Program-made: the position numbers and the translations under genes
Notes under the pieces: model-generated
Database searches by the model: none
The model's input: only the letters and a program-made list of their open reading frames with translations
What the model was told of the DNA's origin: nothing
Shown: positions 1 through 10,213 of the stretch, piece after piece
Numbering within the stretch: the first letter of the stretch is position 1
How the letters are laid out: each line of letters starts with the position of its first letter
DNA from: an uncultured Clostridia bacterium
Lineage (GTDB): Bacteria; Bacillota; Clostridia; TANB77; CAG-508
Assembly (NCBI GenBank): GCA_947628115.1
Contig: CANQYS010000008.1
Coordinates: 1-45,214 of the forward strand
Reading direction: 5' to 3'
Length of the DNA stretch: 45,214 nucleotides

Positions 1-120
1 CATTGCTTCTAATACATTATCTTCTTCTACTGTAGCTGCTTTATATACAAATATACCTATTAGCAATACAACTGCAACTATCATTATTAGGCATAATATA
101 TCTAATATTTTATCCTTCAC
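1..120 (-). CDS. N-terminus of a membrane protein, possibly a sortase (partial, runs off the window)
   Basis: A GTG start at 120 is preceded by an AAAGGA-like ribosome site and opens a frame that stays open to the window edge. The visible 40 residues begin VKDKILDILC and hold one hydrophobic segment (about residues 8-28) followed by an acidic stretch, the shape of a single-pass N-terminal anchor. It starts 16 bases after the stop of a surface protein with a sortase-type tail, so a sortase is a reasonable guess from context. No catalytic motif is inside the window, so the function is inference only. Confidence 0.45.
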   Translation of the reverse strand, partial: MKDKILDILCLIMIVAVVLLIGIFVYKAATVEEDNVLEAM

Positions 121-135
121 TAATAGTCCTTTCTT

Positions 136-1179
136 TTATATACCTCTTAAATCTTTATTTCTTTTGTATGTATATATTCCTATTCCTGCTATTACTATTA
201 ATGTTATTACAACTGCAAATGTTCCTCCTGTATATGGTATACTTCCTGGTGCTGTTGTTGGATCTTTTTCATTGTTTGATGTATTTTGTTTTACGTCGTT
301 TGTTACTTGTTGTTTATTGTTGTCAGTATTCTGTTTTCCTGTTGAATCATCTGGTGTTGTCGTATCAGGTTCGGTTGTATCTGTTTTGTCTTTATCTTCT
401 GGTAATTTATATCCGTCTGGATAATTATCATATAGCATGTATCCATATATAGTTCTTCCTTCAATATAGCTTACTTGTCCCCAAACCATATATAACCCTT
501 CATATTTTATTAAATCCATAATTGAAAAATCCGCTGATGTATAAGTGAAATCGTTACCACTATACATCTTAGTCCATGAAGTTGTTGGTATTTCTTTAGG
601 TAGCTTATCTTTTACTGCGTCTATTGCATTTTGATTATTCTCTTTTGCTTCTAAATATTTGTTTATTATATCTTTATCGTCTAATTTTACTGCTGTTATT
701 TGATAATTCCCTAAATTTTCATAAAATGTACGGCATTTTTCATATAAATAGCTAATCTCAAACTTTTCATTAGTATTAATTTTTATATCCAATATATCTG
801 GTAGTTCAACTTGCGTTGTTATTGCAATTTGATCATCTGTAGTATTTTTTATAAATAAAAAGCATTTATCATTACTTCTTAAAATAATTCTCATTTCTTC
901 GTTCTGTGGTGTTATAATTGCAGTACATTGTTCTGCATCAGCATCTTGCAAATCAAGCCATTCAGATGGTTGTGTTGCTTTTGCTTTAGATATACCAAAC
1001 TTATATTCCTTTGTGTCATCAAGTGATACGTCTGTTAAAGTTACTTTTACACTTTTATCTGCACTAGATATCTCAGTTTTTGTAGTTGGATTCTCATTAC
1101 TTGCATTTACAATGTTAGGTATTATAAGCAACAAAATTAATACCAACATTTTTAATAAAATTTTTTTGTTTTTTAACAT
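136..1179 (-). CDS. Exported surface protein with C-terminal IPYTG sortase signal
   Basis: A 347-residue protein with an N-terminal signal peptide (KNKKILLK, then a hydrophobic core ending near NIVNA, about residues 1-26). The C-terminus has a Thr/Asp/Asn-rich linker (about residues 268-312), then IPYTGG, a hydrophobic segment and the basic tail YKRNKDLRG. This is the arrangement used for covalent attachment to the wall by sortase, with Ile in place of Leu in LPXTG. The middle (about 40-260) matches no family I recognise. GGGGAGATAAAA precedes the ATG. The next gene downstream starts 16 bases after the stop, so the two are probably co-transcribed. Confidence 0.75.
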   Translation of the reverse strand: MLKNKKILLKMLVLILLLIIPNIVNASNENPTTKTEISSADKSVKVTLTDVSLDDTKEYKFGISKAKATQPSEWLDLQDADAEQCTAIITPQNEEMRIILRSNDKCFLFIKNTTDDQIAITTQVELPDILDIKINTNEKFEISYLYEKCRTFYENLGNYQITAVKLDDKDIINKYLEAKENNQNAIDAVKDKLPKEIPTTSWTKMYSGNDFTYTSADFSIMDLIKYEGLYMVWGQVSYIEGRTIYGYMLYDNYPDGYKLPEDKDKTDTTEPDTTTPDDSTGKQNTDNNKQQVTNDVKQNTSNNEKDPTTAPGSIPYTGGTFAVVITLIVIAGIGIYTYKRNKDLRGI

Positions 1180-1593
1180 TTTTATCTCCCCTTTTTTGTT
1201 TTTTTAACACAACAAAAAATTGTGTTATTTATATAAACTTGTATGTACAAATTCACATAAACAACACAATTTTTTATGCATAGACTTTTTTATTAGATTT
1301 CTCCTTTTTCGCCTATAAAATATTAAATTATTCATTTTTGCTCCTTTACTTCTTTAGTATTGTATATTTTTTATCACTATTCTTTTGGTTTTTCAAGTGT
1401 TTTTTAAAAATGTAATATATTTGTAATTTTTTTGTAATAAAAATTAGACGTATAAAAATAATTAATTTTCTTTTCAGAAAATACTACTTAGATACGTCCT
1501 ATCTATTGTTTTAGTGTTAAAACCCTAATAAACCTGCAGATATAATTTTGTTTTTTTATAAAAAAAACTTAGTTTTGTAATATAACTGTAACA
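1180..1593. other. Intergenic region between polC end and surface protein gene
   Basis: About 410 bases of very AT-rich sequence without a credible gene. On the minus strand just before the surface-protein ribosome site is a small hairpin with arms AACACAA/TTGTGTT (about 1206-1226), which would sit in the mRNA leader. Downstream of polC there is no strong hairpin plus U-run, so the polC terminator is uncertain. Confidence 0.5.
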
Positions 1594-4500
1594 TTATCCA
1601 AATAGGCTTATTTGATTACTTTTACTCATTCCATTAAAGCAACCAAATTTTGTAAGCATTTCTATTACTGCCTTACCTGCTTTGGATTTTATTTGGAAAT
1701 CATCTATTGACATAAATTTACCATGTTCATCTTCTACTGCTTTATATATTCCTTCAGCAGCAACCCCTCCGAAGTCCTGGTATACTTGAAAGTGGTGGAC
1801 GTATTGCCCCATCTTCTATTAAAAATTTTGTGCTATGTGATTTATATAAATCTATTGGTAAAAAATTAAATCCTCTCTCATACATTTCTAATACTATTTC
1901 AAGTATTGTATAAACTCCCTTTTCTTTTACCGACATGCTGTTTCCCAGTGCTTCTAATTCTTTCATTTTTGCTTTTACTTTTTCTTTTCCATATATCATT
2001 ATTTCACTATCAAAATCATCCGCTCTTATACTAAAGTAAGTAGCATAATATGCTAGTGGATAATATACTTTAAACCATGCTATCCTAAATGCCATTGTAA
2101 CATATGCCACAGCATGTGCTTTAGGAAACATATACTTAATTTTTTCACATGATTCAATATACCAGTCTGGTACATCATGTTCTTTCATTTCTTGCACATA
2201 CTCTTCCCATTTAGGTTCTGCACCTTTTGCAACTTTACCCTTACGTACTGCTTCCATTATTTTAAATGCATGATCTGGATTTAGACCTTTTTTAATTAAA
2301 TATGTCATTATATCATCTCTTGTACAAATTGCATCACTTAGTGTTGCTTTTCCTTCTTTTATTAAAGTTTCGGCATTATTAAGCCACACATCTGTACCAT
2401 GTGATAATCCGAGATATACGTATTAGTTCCTCAAATGTAGTTGGTTTTGTATCTTCAAGCATACCTCTTACAAATTTAGTTCCAAACTCTGGTATTCCAA
2501 ATGAGCCAGTATTAGAATGTATTTGTTCTGGTTCAACTCCTAATGCCTTTGTTGATGTAAATAAACTCATTGTTTTTTTATCATCTAACGGAATAGTTTT
2601 TGGATCTACCCCTGTTAAATCTTGTAACATTCTTATTACAGTTGGATCATCATGACCAAGCATATCTAGTTTAAGTAAATTTTTATCTATAGAGTGATAA
2701 TCGAAATGTGTTGTTATTATATCCGAATTTGGATCATCTGCTGGATGTTGTACTGGTGTAAATTCATATATTTCTCTTCCATGTGGTACAACTATAATTC
2801 CACCTGGATGCTGTCCTGTTGTTCTTTTAACTCCAGTACATCCTGCAACTAATCTTGAAATTTCTGCATTTGTAACTGGTATATTTCTATCCTCATAATA
2901 GTTTTTTACATATCCAAATGCTGTTTTATCTGCAATTGTACCAACAGTTCCTGCTTTAAATGTTTTACCTTGTCCAAAAATTACTTCTGCATATTTATGT
3001 ATTTTTGATTGGTATTCTCCTGAAAAGTTTAAGTCTATATCTGGTTCTTTATCTCCATTAAAGCCTAAAAATGTTTCAAATGGTATGTCCATTCCATCTT
3101 TAAAAAGTTTTTCACCACACTTAGGACATATTTTATCTGGTAAATCAACTCCATTTTTTATACCATAATCAGTAAAGTCTGAATATTTACATTTAGGACA
3201 TCTGTAATGTGGAGGAAGCGAATTAACCTCTGTTATTCCTAGCATATTTGCTACAAACGAAGAACCAACAGAGCCTCTTGACCCTACTAAATATCCATCC
3301 TCGTTAGATTTCCAAACTAACTTTTGAGCAATAATATAAAGTGTCGAAAATCCATTTTTTATAATAGAGTCTAATTCTCTTTTTAATCTATCTTGTACTA
3401 TTTGTGGAAGTGGGTCTCCATACAATTCCTTTGCTTTGTTTGTACAAATTTCTTCTATATCTCTTTCTGCATTTTCCAATACTGGTGGACACTTTTCAGA
3501 TGATATTGGACTTATTTCTTCGCACATATCTGCTATAGAATTTGTATTTGTTACAACTACTTCATAAGCTTTTTCTTTACCTAAATATTCAAACTCTTTA
3601 AGCATTTCTTCTGTTGTTCTTAAATAAAGTGGTGCTTGCTCATCAGCATCTGCAAATCCTTGTCCTGCCATTAATATTCTTCTATATATTTCATCTTCTG
3701 GATCCATAAAATGGACATCACATGTTGCAACAACTTTTTTACCTAATTTATCTCCTAAAGATACTATTCTTTTATTTATATTTTCTAGTTCTTCCATGCT
3801 TCCTACTGTTCCATTTCTTAGCATAAATTCATTATTTCCTAAAGGTTGTATTTCTAGGTAATCATATCTTTTTGCAATTTTTTCTATTTCTTCTTCAGAT
3901 TTTCCAGCAACAATTGCTCTATATAATTCTCCCTGTTCACATGCGCTACCGAAGTATTAATCCTTCTTTATATTTTTCTAATACACTTGTTAAAATTCTA
4001 GGTTTTTTATAAAAATAATTTAGGTGTGATATTGATATTAATTCATATAAATTTCTTAGTCCTTTATAATTTTTTACGAGTATTATTGCATGATATGAAG
4101 GAAGTGTTTTATATAGTTCTTTTTTTTCTTCTTTCTTTTTACCTCTAGTTTTCGGTTGTTCTTCGTTTTTTTCTAACATTTTTATAAAAACTTTTACCAA
4201 TGTTTTTACATCATCTAAAGCTCTATGGGCATTTTCTACATTTATTTCTAACTTTTCCGCAAGGATTCCTAGTTTATGCTTTTTAAATTCTGGAAATAAC
4301 TGTCGTGATAATCTTAAGCTGTCTATGTATTCATTATTCATTGTAAGGCCTAAATTCTCTGCATTATATTTTAAAAATCCTACATCAAAATCTGCATTAT
4401 GAGCAACAAGTTTTAAATTTCCTATAAAATCTAAAAACTTAGGCATTACATTTTCAATTGTTTCTGCATCTTTAACCATGTCGTCAGTAATATGTGTTAT

Positions 4501-5916
4501 TTCCACTATTTTTTGTGGTATTGGAATTTCTGGATTAACAAAACATTCAAAAGTATCTACTATCTCACCATTTTTTACTCTAACTGCACCAATTTCAGTT
4601 ATTTTTTCTGTTCTAAATGAAAGCCCTGTTGTTTCTATATCCAGAACTATATATTCATCGTCCATACCATTTGATAAATCTACTGCATTATCATCTGGAA
4701 CTAAATATGCCTCTACTCCATACAAAACTTTTATTCCAAATTTATCTGCAGCCTTTTTTGCCTCTGGAAAACTTTGAACAACACCATGGTCAGTTATAGC
4801 AATAGCTTTCATTCCCCATGAACTTGCTCTCTTTATTAAATCTGTTGCAGAACTTACTCCATCCATTTGACTCATTTGTGTATGCAAATGTAATTCTACT
4901 CTTTTTTCTTTTGCAAAATCTTTTCTTTTTACTAATTCGATATCTGGCATTTCCACAATAATATTTGCAATAACACCTAATTCTTTTGCAAAATTATCGT
5001 ACTGTGCATTTCCAGATATTTTTAGTCTTTTTGCTTCACTTAATCTTTCCAAAACTGTAGGTGCTTTTTCTGCTTCCAAAAAAGACTTACAAGTTATAGT
5101 GCTTGTCCCATCATATATATTAAACATAGCAAGTGTTTTTCCATTTTTTAATTCTCTTGAATCTGTACTAATTACTTTTCCTTCTATTGCAACCCTTCCA
5201 TAATCCGGTGTTAAATCAGCAATATTTACAATTTGTTCTTTTATTTTATCTGTTCTACCAAATATCAATGGATTTTTTTCTTGTTCTTGACTACTTTCTA
5301 TTACATCTTCCTTATTTTGTTTTTCCATTTGTGCATTTATTTCATTTTGAATATTAATTTCATTTATTAAATCTTGACAAGCTTCTTTTTCTAGTTCCTC
5401 TAAATACTCAGATTGTTTTTTTATAGTTTCATTAGTTACATCTTCTTTATACTCTACCTTACATTTTATTCCGTACAAATTACTTATTATTTGTTCTATT
5501 TCCTTATCAATTTCATAAGAGTGTAAAAAATTTGCATTTTTTGTTTTTAAAATAACTATGACCTTATTTTCTTCTGTCTCTACAGTACTTGTACTTAATA
5601 TTGCCTTAGTTAAAGGAAATTTTTTGTATATATACTCTACAATATCTTTCCAATCATTTTTTAGTTCTTGGGGAAAAAGGGGCCTGGCCCCTTTTTCCCC
5701 CATTTCGATATTAATCGACACTTTTTGTATTTGGAATCTATTTTTTAAATATTCTTCAAATCTTGATATTTCACTAATTTTTATGTTTTTTTCTGTTAAT
5801 AATTGAATTTCAAGTTTTTTTGTTTTTTTAAATAAATTTATATTTTCTATTTTTGCATTTGTTATATTGTTTTCTTCTTTATAATCTTTGAATACATCTT
5901 TTACTATATTTAGCAT
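1594..5916 (-). CDS. polC: DNA polymerase III PolC, Gram-positive replicative polymerase (three +1 CGG sites)
   Basis: This is the replicative polymerase of low-GC Gram-positives, carrying polymerase and 3'-5' proofreading activity in one chain. In order it shows an N-terminal region, an OB fold, a PHP domain ([19 protein letters not shown]) interrupted by a DnaQ-type exonuclease ([27 protein letters not shown]), a zinc-binding CPKC/CPKCGEK region, the polymerase core ([13 protein letters not shown]) and the C-terminal NQISLF. Read with a single base skipped at 3951, 2411 and 1771 the gene gives about 1439 residues, the usual family length. Without skipping it falls into four pieces. The second Met (5916) is chosen because AGGAAG lies seven bases upstream. 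A GC-rich palindrome lies in the N-terminal coding part (5670-5700). It is last in the uppS-cdsA-rseP-polC group. Confidence 0.9.
1769..1771 (-). other. +1 recoding site CGG in polC (3 of 3)
   Basis: The frame reads IPGL then CGG and would end after GLRRGCC. Skipping the C at 1771 gives [15 protein letters not shown], matching the conserved 'PGLG' near the PolC C-terminus. The codon before the site is CTT and the glycine codon is GGA. Confidence 0.85.
2409..2411 (-). other. +1 recoding site CGG in polC (2 of 3)
   Basis: The frame reads LIRIS then CGG. Skipping the C at 2411 gives [17 protein letters not shown], the conserved PolC motif. The codon before the site is TCT and the glycine codon is GGA. 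Confidence 0.87.
3949..3951 (-). other. +1 recoding site CGG in polC (1 of 3), followed directly by TAG
   Basis: The frame reads EGLIL then CGG then TAG. Skipping the C at 3951 gives [17 protein letters not shown], the conserved PHP-domain segment of PolC. The codon before the site is CTT and the glycine codon is GGT. Confidence 0.88.
5670..5700. repeat. Perfect 15-bp-arm GC-rich palindrome inside polC
   Basis: Arms GGGGAAAAAGGGGCC and GGCCCCTTTTTCCCC flank one central T. It is translated in frame as part of [10 protein letters not shown] in the PolC N-terminal region and stands out sharply from the AT-rich surroundings, like a small palindromic repeat inserted into the gene without breaking it. 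Confidence 0.8.
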
Positions 5917-5960
5917 TTGTTTTCTTCCTCTCATAATTGGTGTTTTATATTTAGTATTGT

Positions 5961-7228
5961 TTAAAATATTCTTAATATATCATTATATGTTACATATATT
6001 GATAATCCTATTAGCATACAAAAACCAGCCATTTGTATTCCTATTTCTACATTTTCTTTTAATGGTTTTCTTCTAATCCATTCTATTAATAAAATTACTA
6101 TTTTTCCTCCATCAAGTGGCGGAAATGGAAGTAAATTTGTTACTCCGAGTGATAGCGAAATTAATGCTAACATATAAACAAATTCTATTATTCCTTGTGT
6201 TTTTGACACTACCTCAGATATTCCTACTGGACCCATTAACTGGTCAGTAGTTACTTGCCCTGAGAATAACATTTTTAAATTATCTATAATAGATACAGAA
6301 AAATCTAATGTATCCCAAAATCCATAATATATATTGTTTATAAAATTATTTTGTGCTACAGCAAAAGTTACTCCCATTTTATATGATTTTTGTATTTGTG
6401 GAAGTATTTCAAAATTTTTTATTTCTGAATTTCTTTCTACTTCTATTTGTATTTTTTCGTTTTTACTTGCAGATATTAACTCTACAACCTTATATGGTTC
6501 ATTTTTACAATCTGTTCCATTTACTTTAGTTATTATATCTCCTTGTTGTAATCCTTCTTCTTGTGCTGGACTATTTGGATATATACTTTTAATTTCAGAA
6601 GTTAAATCTTCATCTCCTGCTCCTAAATATATTCCTATATTTTTTGTTTCTTCTATTGTTGGTATTAATTTTATTTCTTGTATATTATTATTTCTACTTA
6701 CTGTAATTGTTGTTTCATTTCCGTTTGTATTTTGCATTGCTTCATCTATGTCGCTTTTTAATCTTACTGTTTTATTATTTATTTTTAATATTTTGTCTCC
6801 TACTTCTATTCCTGCTTGCTCTGCCCCATAATTTGAAACTACACTATCTATTGTTGTTGATATATAATTTCCATTAAATGATACTAAAGCAAAATATACT
6901 AATAAACCAAAAATTATATTTACAAGACCACCTGCTAAAACTACTGCTATTCTTTTGGGTATGCTAGCTGTACTAAAAGAACCACTTTCGTTTGAACGTT
7001 CTTCTTCTCCGTAGCATATTAACAAAACCTCCGAAGTGGTATTAACCTTAAAGCATATTTTGTTTCTTTTCCTTGCTTACTCCAAATTGTTGGTCCAAAT
7101 CCTATTGCAAATTCTTTTACTTTAATTTTACATGCTTTTGCAACTAAAAAATGTCCACTTTCATGTATAAATATTAAAAATCCTAATAAAAATATTATTT
7201 TTATTGCACTTATTAAAAATGAAATCAA
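5961..7228 (-). CDS. rseP: RseP-type site-2 membrane metalloprotease (two +1 CGG sites)
   Basis: An M50 intramembrane zinc protease that cleaves membrane-anchored anti-sigma factors and remnant signal peptides. The catalytic HESGH (HEXXH) sits in the first membrane helix; two PDZ-like regions follow in the middle; the second metal ligand motif is LLPFPPLDGGK near the C-terminus. Skipping single bases at 7033 and 7011 joins the HESGH half to the rest and gives about 421 residues, normal for the family. I place the start at a TTG (7228) because CTCCTTT on the plus strand (AAAGGAG) lies seven bases before it; the frame is open further upstream but would run back into repeat sequence. It lies between cdsA and polC as in many Firmicutes. 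Confidence 0.88.
7009..7011 (-). other. +1 recoding site CGG in rseP (2 of 2)
   Basis: After the first shift the frame reads GGFVNML then CGG. Skipping the C at 7011 gives FVNMLGEEERSNE, the conserved RseP sequence. Preceding codon CTA, glycine codon GGA. It lies only 22 bases after the other rseP site. Confidence 0.87.
7031..7033 (-). other. +1 recoding site CGG in rseP (1 of 2)
   Basis: The frame reads ALRLIPL then CGG and would end after RRFC. Skipping the C at 7033 gives RLIPLGGFVNML, matching the conserved 'PLGGFV' of RseP. Preceding codon CTT, glycine codon GGA. Confidence 0.88.
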
Positions 7229-7259
7229 ATCTATGCTCCTTTCGAAATTTGAAAATAAA

Positions 7260-7587
7260 TTGGAGTTTATGAGTGTAAACACTCACAGTGAATAGTGAAT
7301 AATTTAGGAAGAAAAATTGCATAAATGCAATTTTTCATACATTAATTATTAATTATTCACCATTCACTATTCATTGAACAAATGCCTGTAGGGGCGGACG
7401 CCCCTGTCCGCCCGTTATAAACAATGGATTTGCATATTTGCGGGTCGACAGAGTCGTCGACCCCTACAACTTCTGCAATTGGTTGATTTGCTGATTTTTT
7501 TCGGGCGGACTTAGAGCGCCCGCCCCTACACAAAATTCCAAATTTCAAATACCAAATACCAAATACCATTATACAAACTACAATTTT
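7260..7587. repeat. Composite repeat element A (AT hairpin plus GTAGGGGCGG modules)
   Basis: The cdsA-rseP gap holds no gene. From the left it has an AT-rich hairpin block (AAAAATTGCAT/ATGCAATTTTT and TAGTGAATA-type words), then GC-rich modules bounded by GTAGGGGCGG and CGCCCCTAC, then AAATACC tandem words and the end sequence ACAAACTACAATTT. The same parts recur at 13190-13560 with the flanks swapped. An open frame across it is a by-product of the repeat. Confidence 0.8.
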
Positions 7588-8391
7588 TTAAATTAAAGTT
7601 AGTAAACAATATGCAAATGGTGCTATAAATATTATACTATCAATTCTGTCAAGCATTCCTCCGTGTCCTGGAATTAGATTGCCAAAATCTTTTATTCCCA
7701 TTGTTCTTTTTATACTTGATGCTGATAAATCACCCATCTGGCTTAAAATACTTAAAATAAATCCTATTAATGATATATATATATATGATACTTGCATATC
7801 TACTAGTTTGTTTATAGCGAATGTATATATAAGAGTAATTAATATTGCTCCTAAAGTTCCTCCAATACATCCTTCTATTGATTTTTTTGGACTTATTTTA
7901 GTAAATTTATGTTTTCCAAACTTACTTCCTATAAAATATGCACATGTATCTGTTCCCCAAGCTGCAATTAATATAAACCAAATTAAATATTTACCGTTTT
8001 CTATTCCATATAATAGTGATATAAATGATAAGAAAAATGGTATGTAACATATACCAAAAAAGGTTATCATTGTATCTATTACGCTTGTTTTCATATTACT
8101 TAAAATAATCTGTATAAATAATATTGCAATTATTACAGCTATTTCTAATCCTAACGTATATAATAAATAATCTTTAGGAATTATATGTAAAAATGCAATT
8201 AATATACATGACAGATATGCAACCCATTTTACTGGTTTATATTTTTGATTAAAACTTTGTAAATATTCATATATTGTAATTATTGCAACAATTGTAAAAA
8301 ATACATCTACTATATATATATTTCCAAATATCAAAATTAATGCTACAATTGGTAACCCTATTATTCCACTTAAAATTCTTTTTAATTTCAT
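7588..8391 (-). CDS. cdsA: Phosphatidate cytidylyltransferase
   Basis: Makes CDP-diacylglycerol from phosphatidate and CTP, the branch point for membrane phospholipids. The 267-residue protein is almost wholly membrane segments. Its C-terminal half carries the family signature as QMGDLSASSIKR followed by KDFGNLIPGHGGMLDRIDS, including the metal-binding acidic residues. AAGGAG precedes the ATG. It lies 59 bases after uppS, the usual neighbour, and supplies the substrate chain for pgsA at 44 kb. Confidence 0.93.
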   Translation of the reverse strand: MKLKRILSGIIGLPIVALILIFGNIYIVDVFFTIVAIITIYEYLQSFNQKYKPVKWVAYLSCILIAFLHIIPKDYLLYTLGLEIAVIIAILFIQIILSNMKTSVIDTMITFFGICYIPFFLSFISLLYGIENGKYLIWFILIAAWGTDTCAYFIGSKFGKHKFTKISPKKSIEGCIGGTLGAILITLIYTFAINKLVDMQVSYIYISLIGFILSILSQMGDLSASSIKRTMGIKDFGNLIPGHGGMLDRIDSIIFIAPFAYCLLTLI

Positions 8392-8450
8392 TAATTACTC
8401 CTTTTTAATGAATTTTCATTAATTATTCACATTATTAACTATTAACTAAT

Positions 8451-9170
8451 TTATGGCCTGCCACCAAATCTTCTATTTCTCTTTTGATATACTTTTATTG
8501 CTTCTATTAAGTCCTCTTTTCCAAAATCAGGCCAATGTTTGTCTGGAAAATAAAATTCTGTATATACTAATTGCCAAGGTAAAAAATTACTTGTTCTAAG
8601 TTCTCTACTTGTTCTTATAAGTAAGTCTGGATCTGGCTGACCAGCAGTATATAAATTATTAGATATAAGTTCTTCATTTATATCTTCAATGTCTATTTTA
8701 TTTTCCTTAACCTGTTTTGCAATATTCTTCATTGCTCTTACTAATTCTGGTCTTCCACCATAATTAAATGCTATATTTAATGTAAGTCCTGTATTATTTT
8801 TTGTAGTGTCTATAGCTTTATTTATTGATTTTTGTAATCCTTTAGATAATTCGGATATTTCTCCTAATAACTTAATTCTTATATTTTGTTTGTCTTTTTT
8901 CCTTAAAAATGAATCTACATATATTCTTAAAATCGCCATTAAGGCAGATACTTCTTCTTTACTTCTTTTCCAGTTTTCTGTAGAAAATGCATATACTGTT
9001 AAATATTTTATTCCAATTTTGTTGCAATATCTTGATATATTTTCTAATGTTTCAGCTCCTGCTTTATGACCTTCTCTTGTTGTAAGCCCTTTTGATACTG
9101 CCCATCTTCTGTTTCCATCCATTATTATTGCTATATGCTTTGGTAAATTATTTTTATCAAAATCGTCCAT
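8451..9170 (-). CDS. uppS: Isoprenyl transferase (undecaprenyl diphosphate synthase)
   Basis: Cis-prenyltransferase that extends farnesyl diphosphate to the C55 lipid carrier used for peptidoglycan and other wall polymers. The 239-residue protein has the N-terminal IAIIMDGNRRWA with the catalytic Asp, AFSTENWKR, NIAFNYGGR and the C-terminal DLLIRTS and TEFYFPDKHWPDF motifs. Length and all motifs are normal. It is the first gene of the uppS-cdsA-rseP-polC group; AAAGG precedes the ATG. Confidence 0.95.
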   Translation of the reverse strand: MDDFDKNNLPKHIAIIMDGNRRWAVSKGLTTREGHKAGAETLENISRYCNKIGIKYLTVYAFSTENWKRSKEEVSALMAILRIYVDSFLRKKDKQNIRIKLLGEISELSKGLQKSINKAIDTTKNNTGLTLNIAFNYGGRPELVRAMKNIAKQVKENKIDIEDINEELISNNLYTAGQPDPDLLIRTSRELRTSNFLPWQLVYTEFYFPDKHWPDFGKEDLIEAIKVYQKRNRRFGGRP

Positions 9171-9222
9171 TAAAAAATACCTTTCTTTATATACTTTTAT
9201 CTTTATAATTTTATCACAATAT

Positions 9223-9268
9223 ATAAAAAAAATGAAAGCTTTTTGAAAATTATTTTCAAAAAGCTTTC
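9223..9268 (-). terminator. Rho-independent terminator after the EamA gene
   Basis: On the minus strand a long hairpin with arms GAAAGCTTTTTGAAAA and TTTTCAAAAAGCTTTC (9234-9268) is followed by an ATTTTTTTT run. It ends the upstream permease gene and separates it from uppS. Confidence 0.85.
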
Positions 9269-9284
9269 GTATTAATCCATATAT

Positions 9285-10127
9285 TTATCCATTTATTAAA
9301 AACACACTAATTATTATCAATAATGCTGCAAAAATTTTTTTTAATAAATTGTTTCTTTCTTTTAGAAATACATACCCAACAATTACATTTCCAATAACGT
9401 TTAATGAACATAAAGGAGCAACAGTAGTTACATTTCCTAATTGATAAGCTCTTAATTGAACTGCAATCATTGTTCCCCAACATAAACTAGTTATTATTAT
9501 TGCTTTCTTATTACCAGTTATATATTCATTTTTTAGATCAGACAATTTTATTTTTTCAAAGGTAGAAGTTAAAATAGCTGGTAGTAAAGAAGTTAACATT
9601 GCATAAATTGCTAAATTAAAATTATCTGAAATATTAACATCTAAAAATAAAGCTATAGATAAAGCAATATTAGATAATATTCCAAGAAAAACATATTTAT
9701 TTAATTTATGCTCTCCTTTTTTATAAAATATAAAGAAATTACTAAATATAATTAAACTAGACCCTATTATTTTTTTTAAAACAAATGGTTCTTTAAAAAA
9801 TAATAAACCAGCTAATATCATAAATACAGTCGATAATTGATTAATAATACTAAATGTTGATGCTTCTATTCCGTTTCTTACTGTTGTATTTATACGATCT
9901 GAAATAGCATAAAAAATGCAAGATATAATTAACAATAAATATATTTTCCAATCTGACGCAATAGCAAATTTAAAAAAAGGCAATAATATTAATGCACAAA
10001 TGCTAGCAATGAATTGCAATAATATAGTTAGTGCTCCATCGTTTTTAGATTTTTTAGTCGCAATTTTGTAAAACTGAGTAAATACTATACTTAAAATTAT
10101 ATATATTACTACAAAAAGAAACCACAC
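9285..10127 (-). CDS. EamA/DMT-family transporter
   Basis: A 280-residue membrane protein with about ten hydrophobic segments in two repeats, the pattern of the drug/metabolite transporter superfamily. The second-half segment TTVAPLCSLNVIGNVIVGYV followed by FLKERN is typical of EamA domains. It starts with GTG after a GGGTGG site. The substrate cannot be told from sequence. It is a single-gene unit bounded by a strong terminator. Another EamA-like protein lies at 15-15.9 kb. Confidence 0.8.
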   Translation of the reverse strand: MWFLFVVIYIILSIVFTQFYKIATKKSKNDGALTILLQFIASICALILLPFFKFAIASDWKIYLLLIISCIFYAISDRINTTVRNGIEASTFSIINQLSTVFMILAGLLFFKEPFVLKKIIGSSLIIFSNFFIFYKKGEHKLNKYVFLGILSNIALSIALFLDVNISDNFNLAIYAMLTSLLPAILTSTFEKIKLSDLKNEYITGNKKAIIITSLCWGTMIAVQLRAYQLGNVTTVAPLCSLNVIGNVIVGYVFLKERNNLLKKIFAALLIIISVFLING

Positions 10128-10213
10128 TTAAAAACCACCCAAATAATATTCTACTAAATCTGTAGTATTCTTGTCAATTTAAATCTCTGTATTTTTTGAA
10201 AATAATTGTAACT

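Noticed and set aside
7357..7569. Open frame across repeat element A
   Set aside because: It is a by-product of GC-rich inverted repeats; a similar frame occurs in element B (13157-13390) and neither has a ribosome site or family resemblance.
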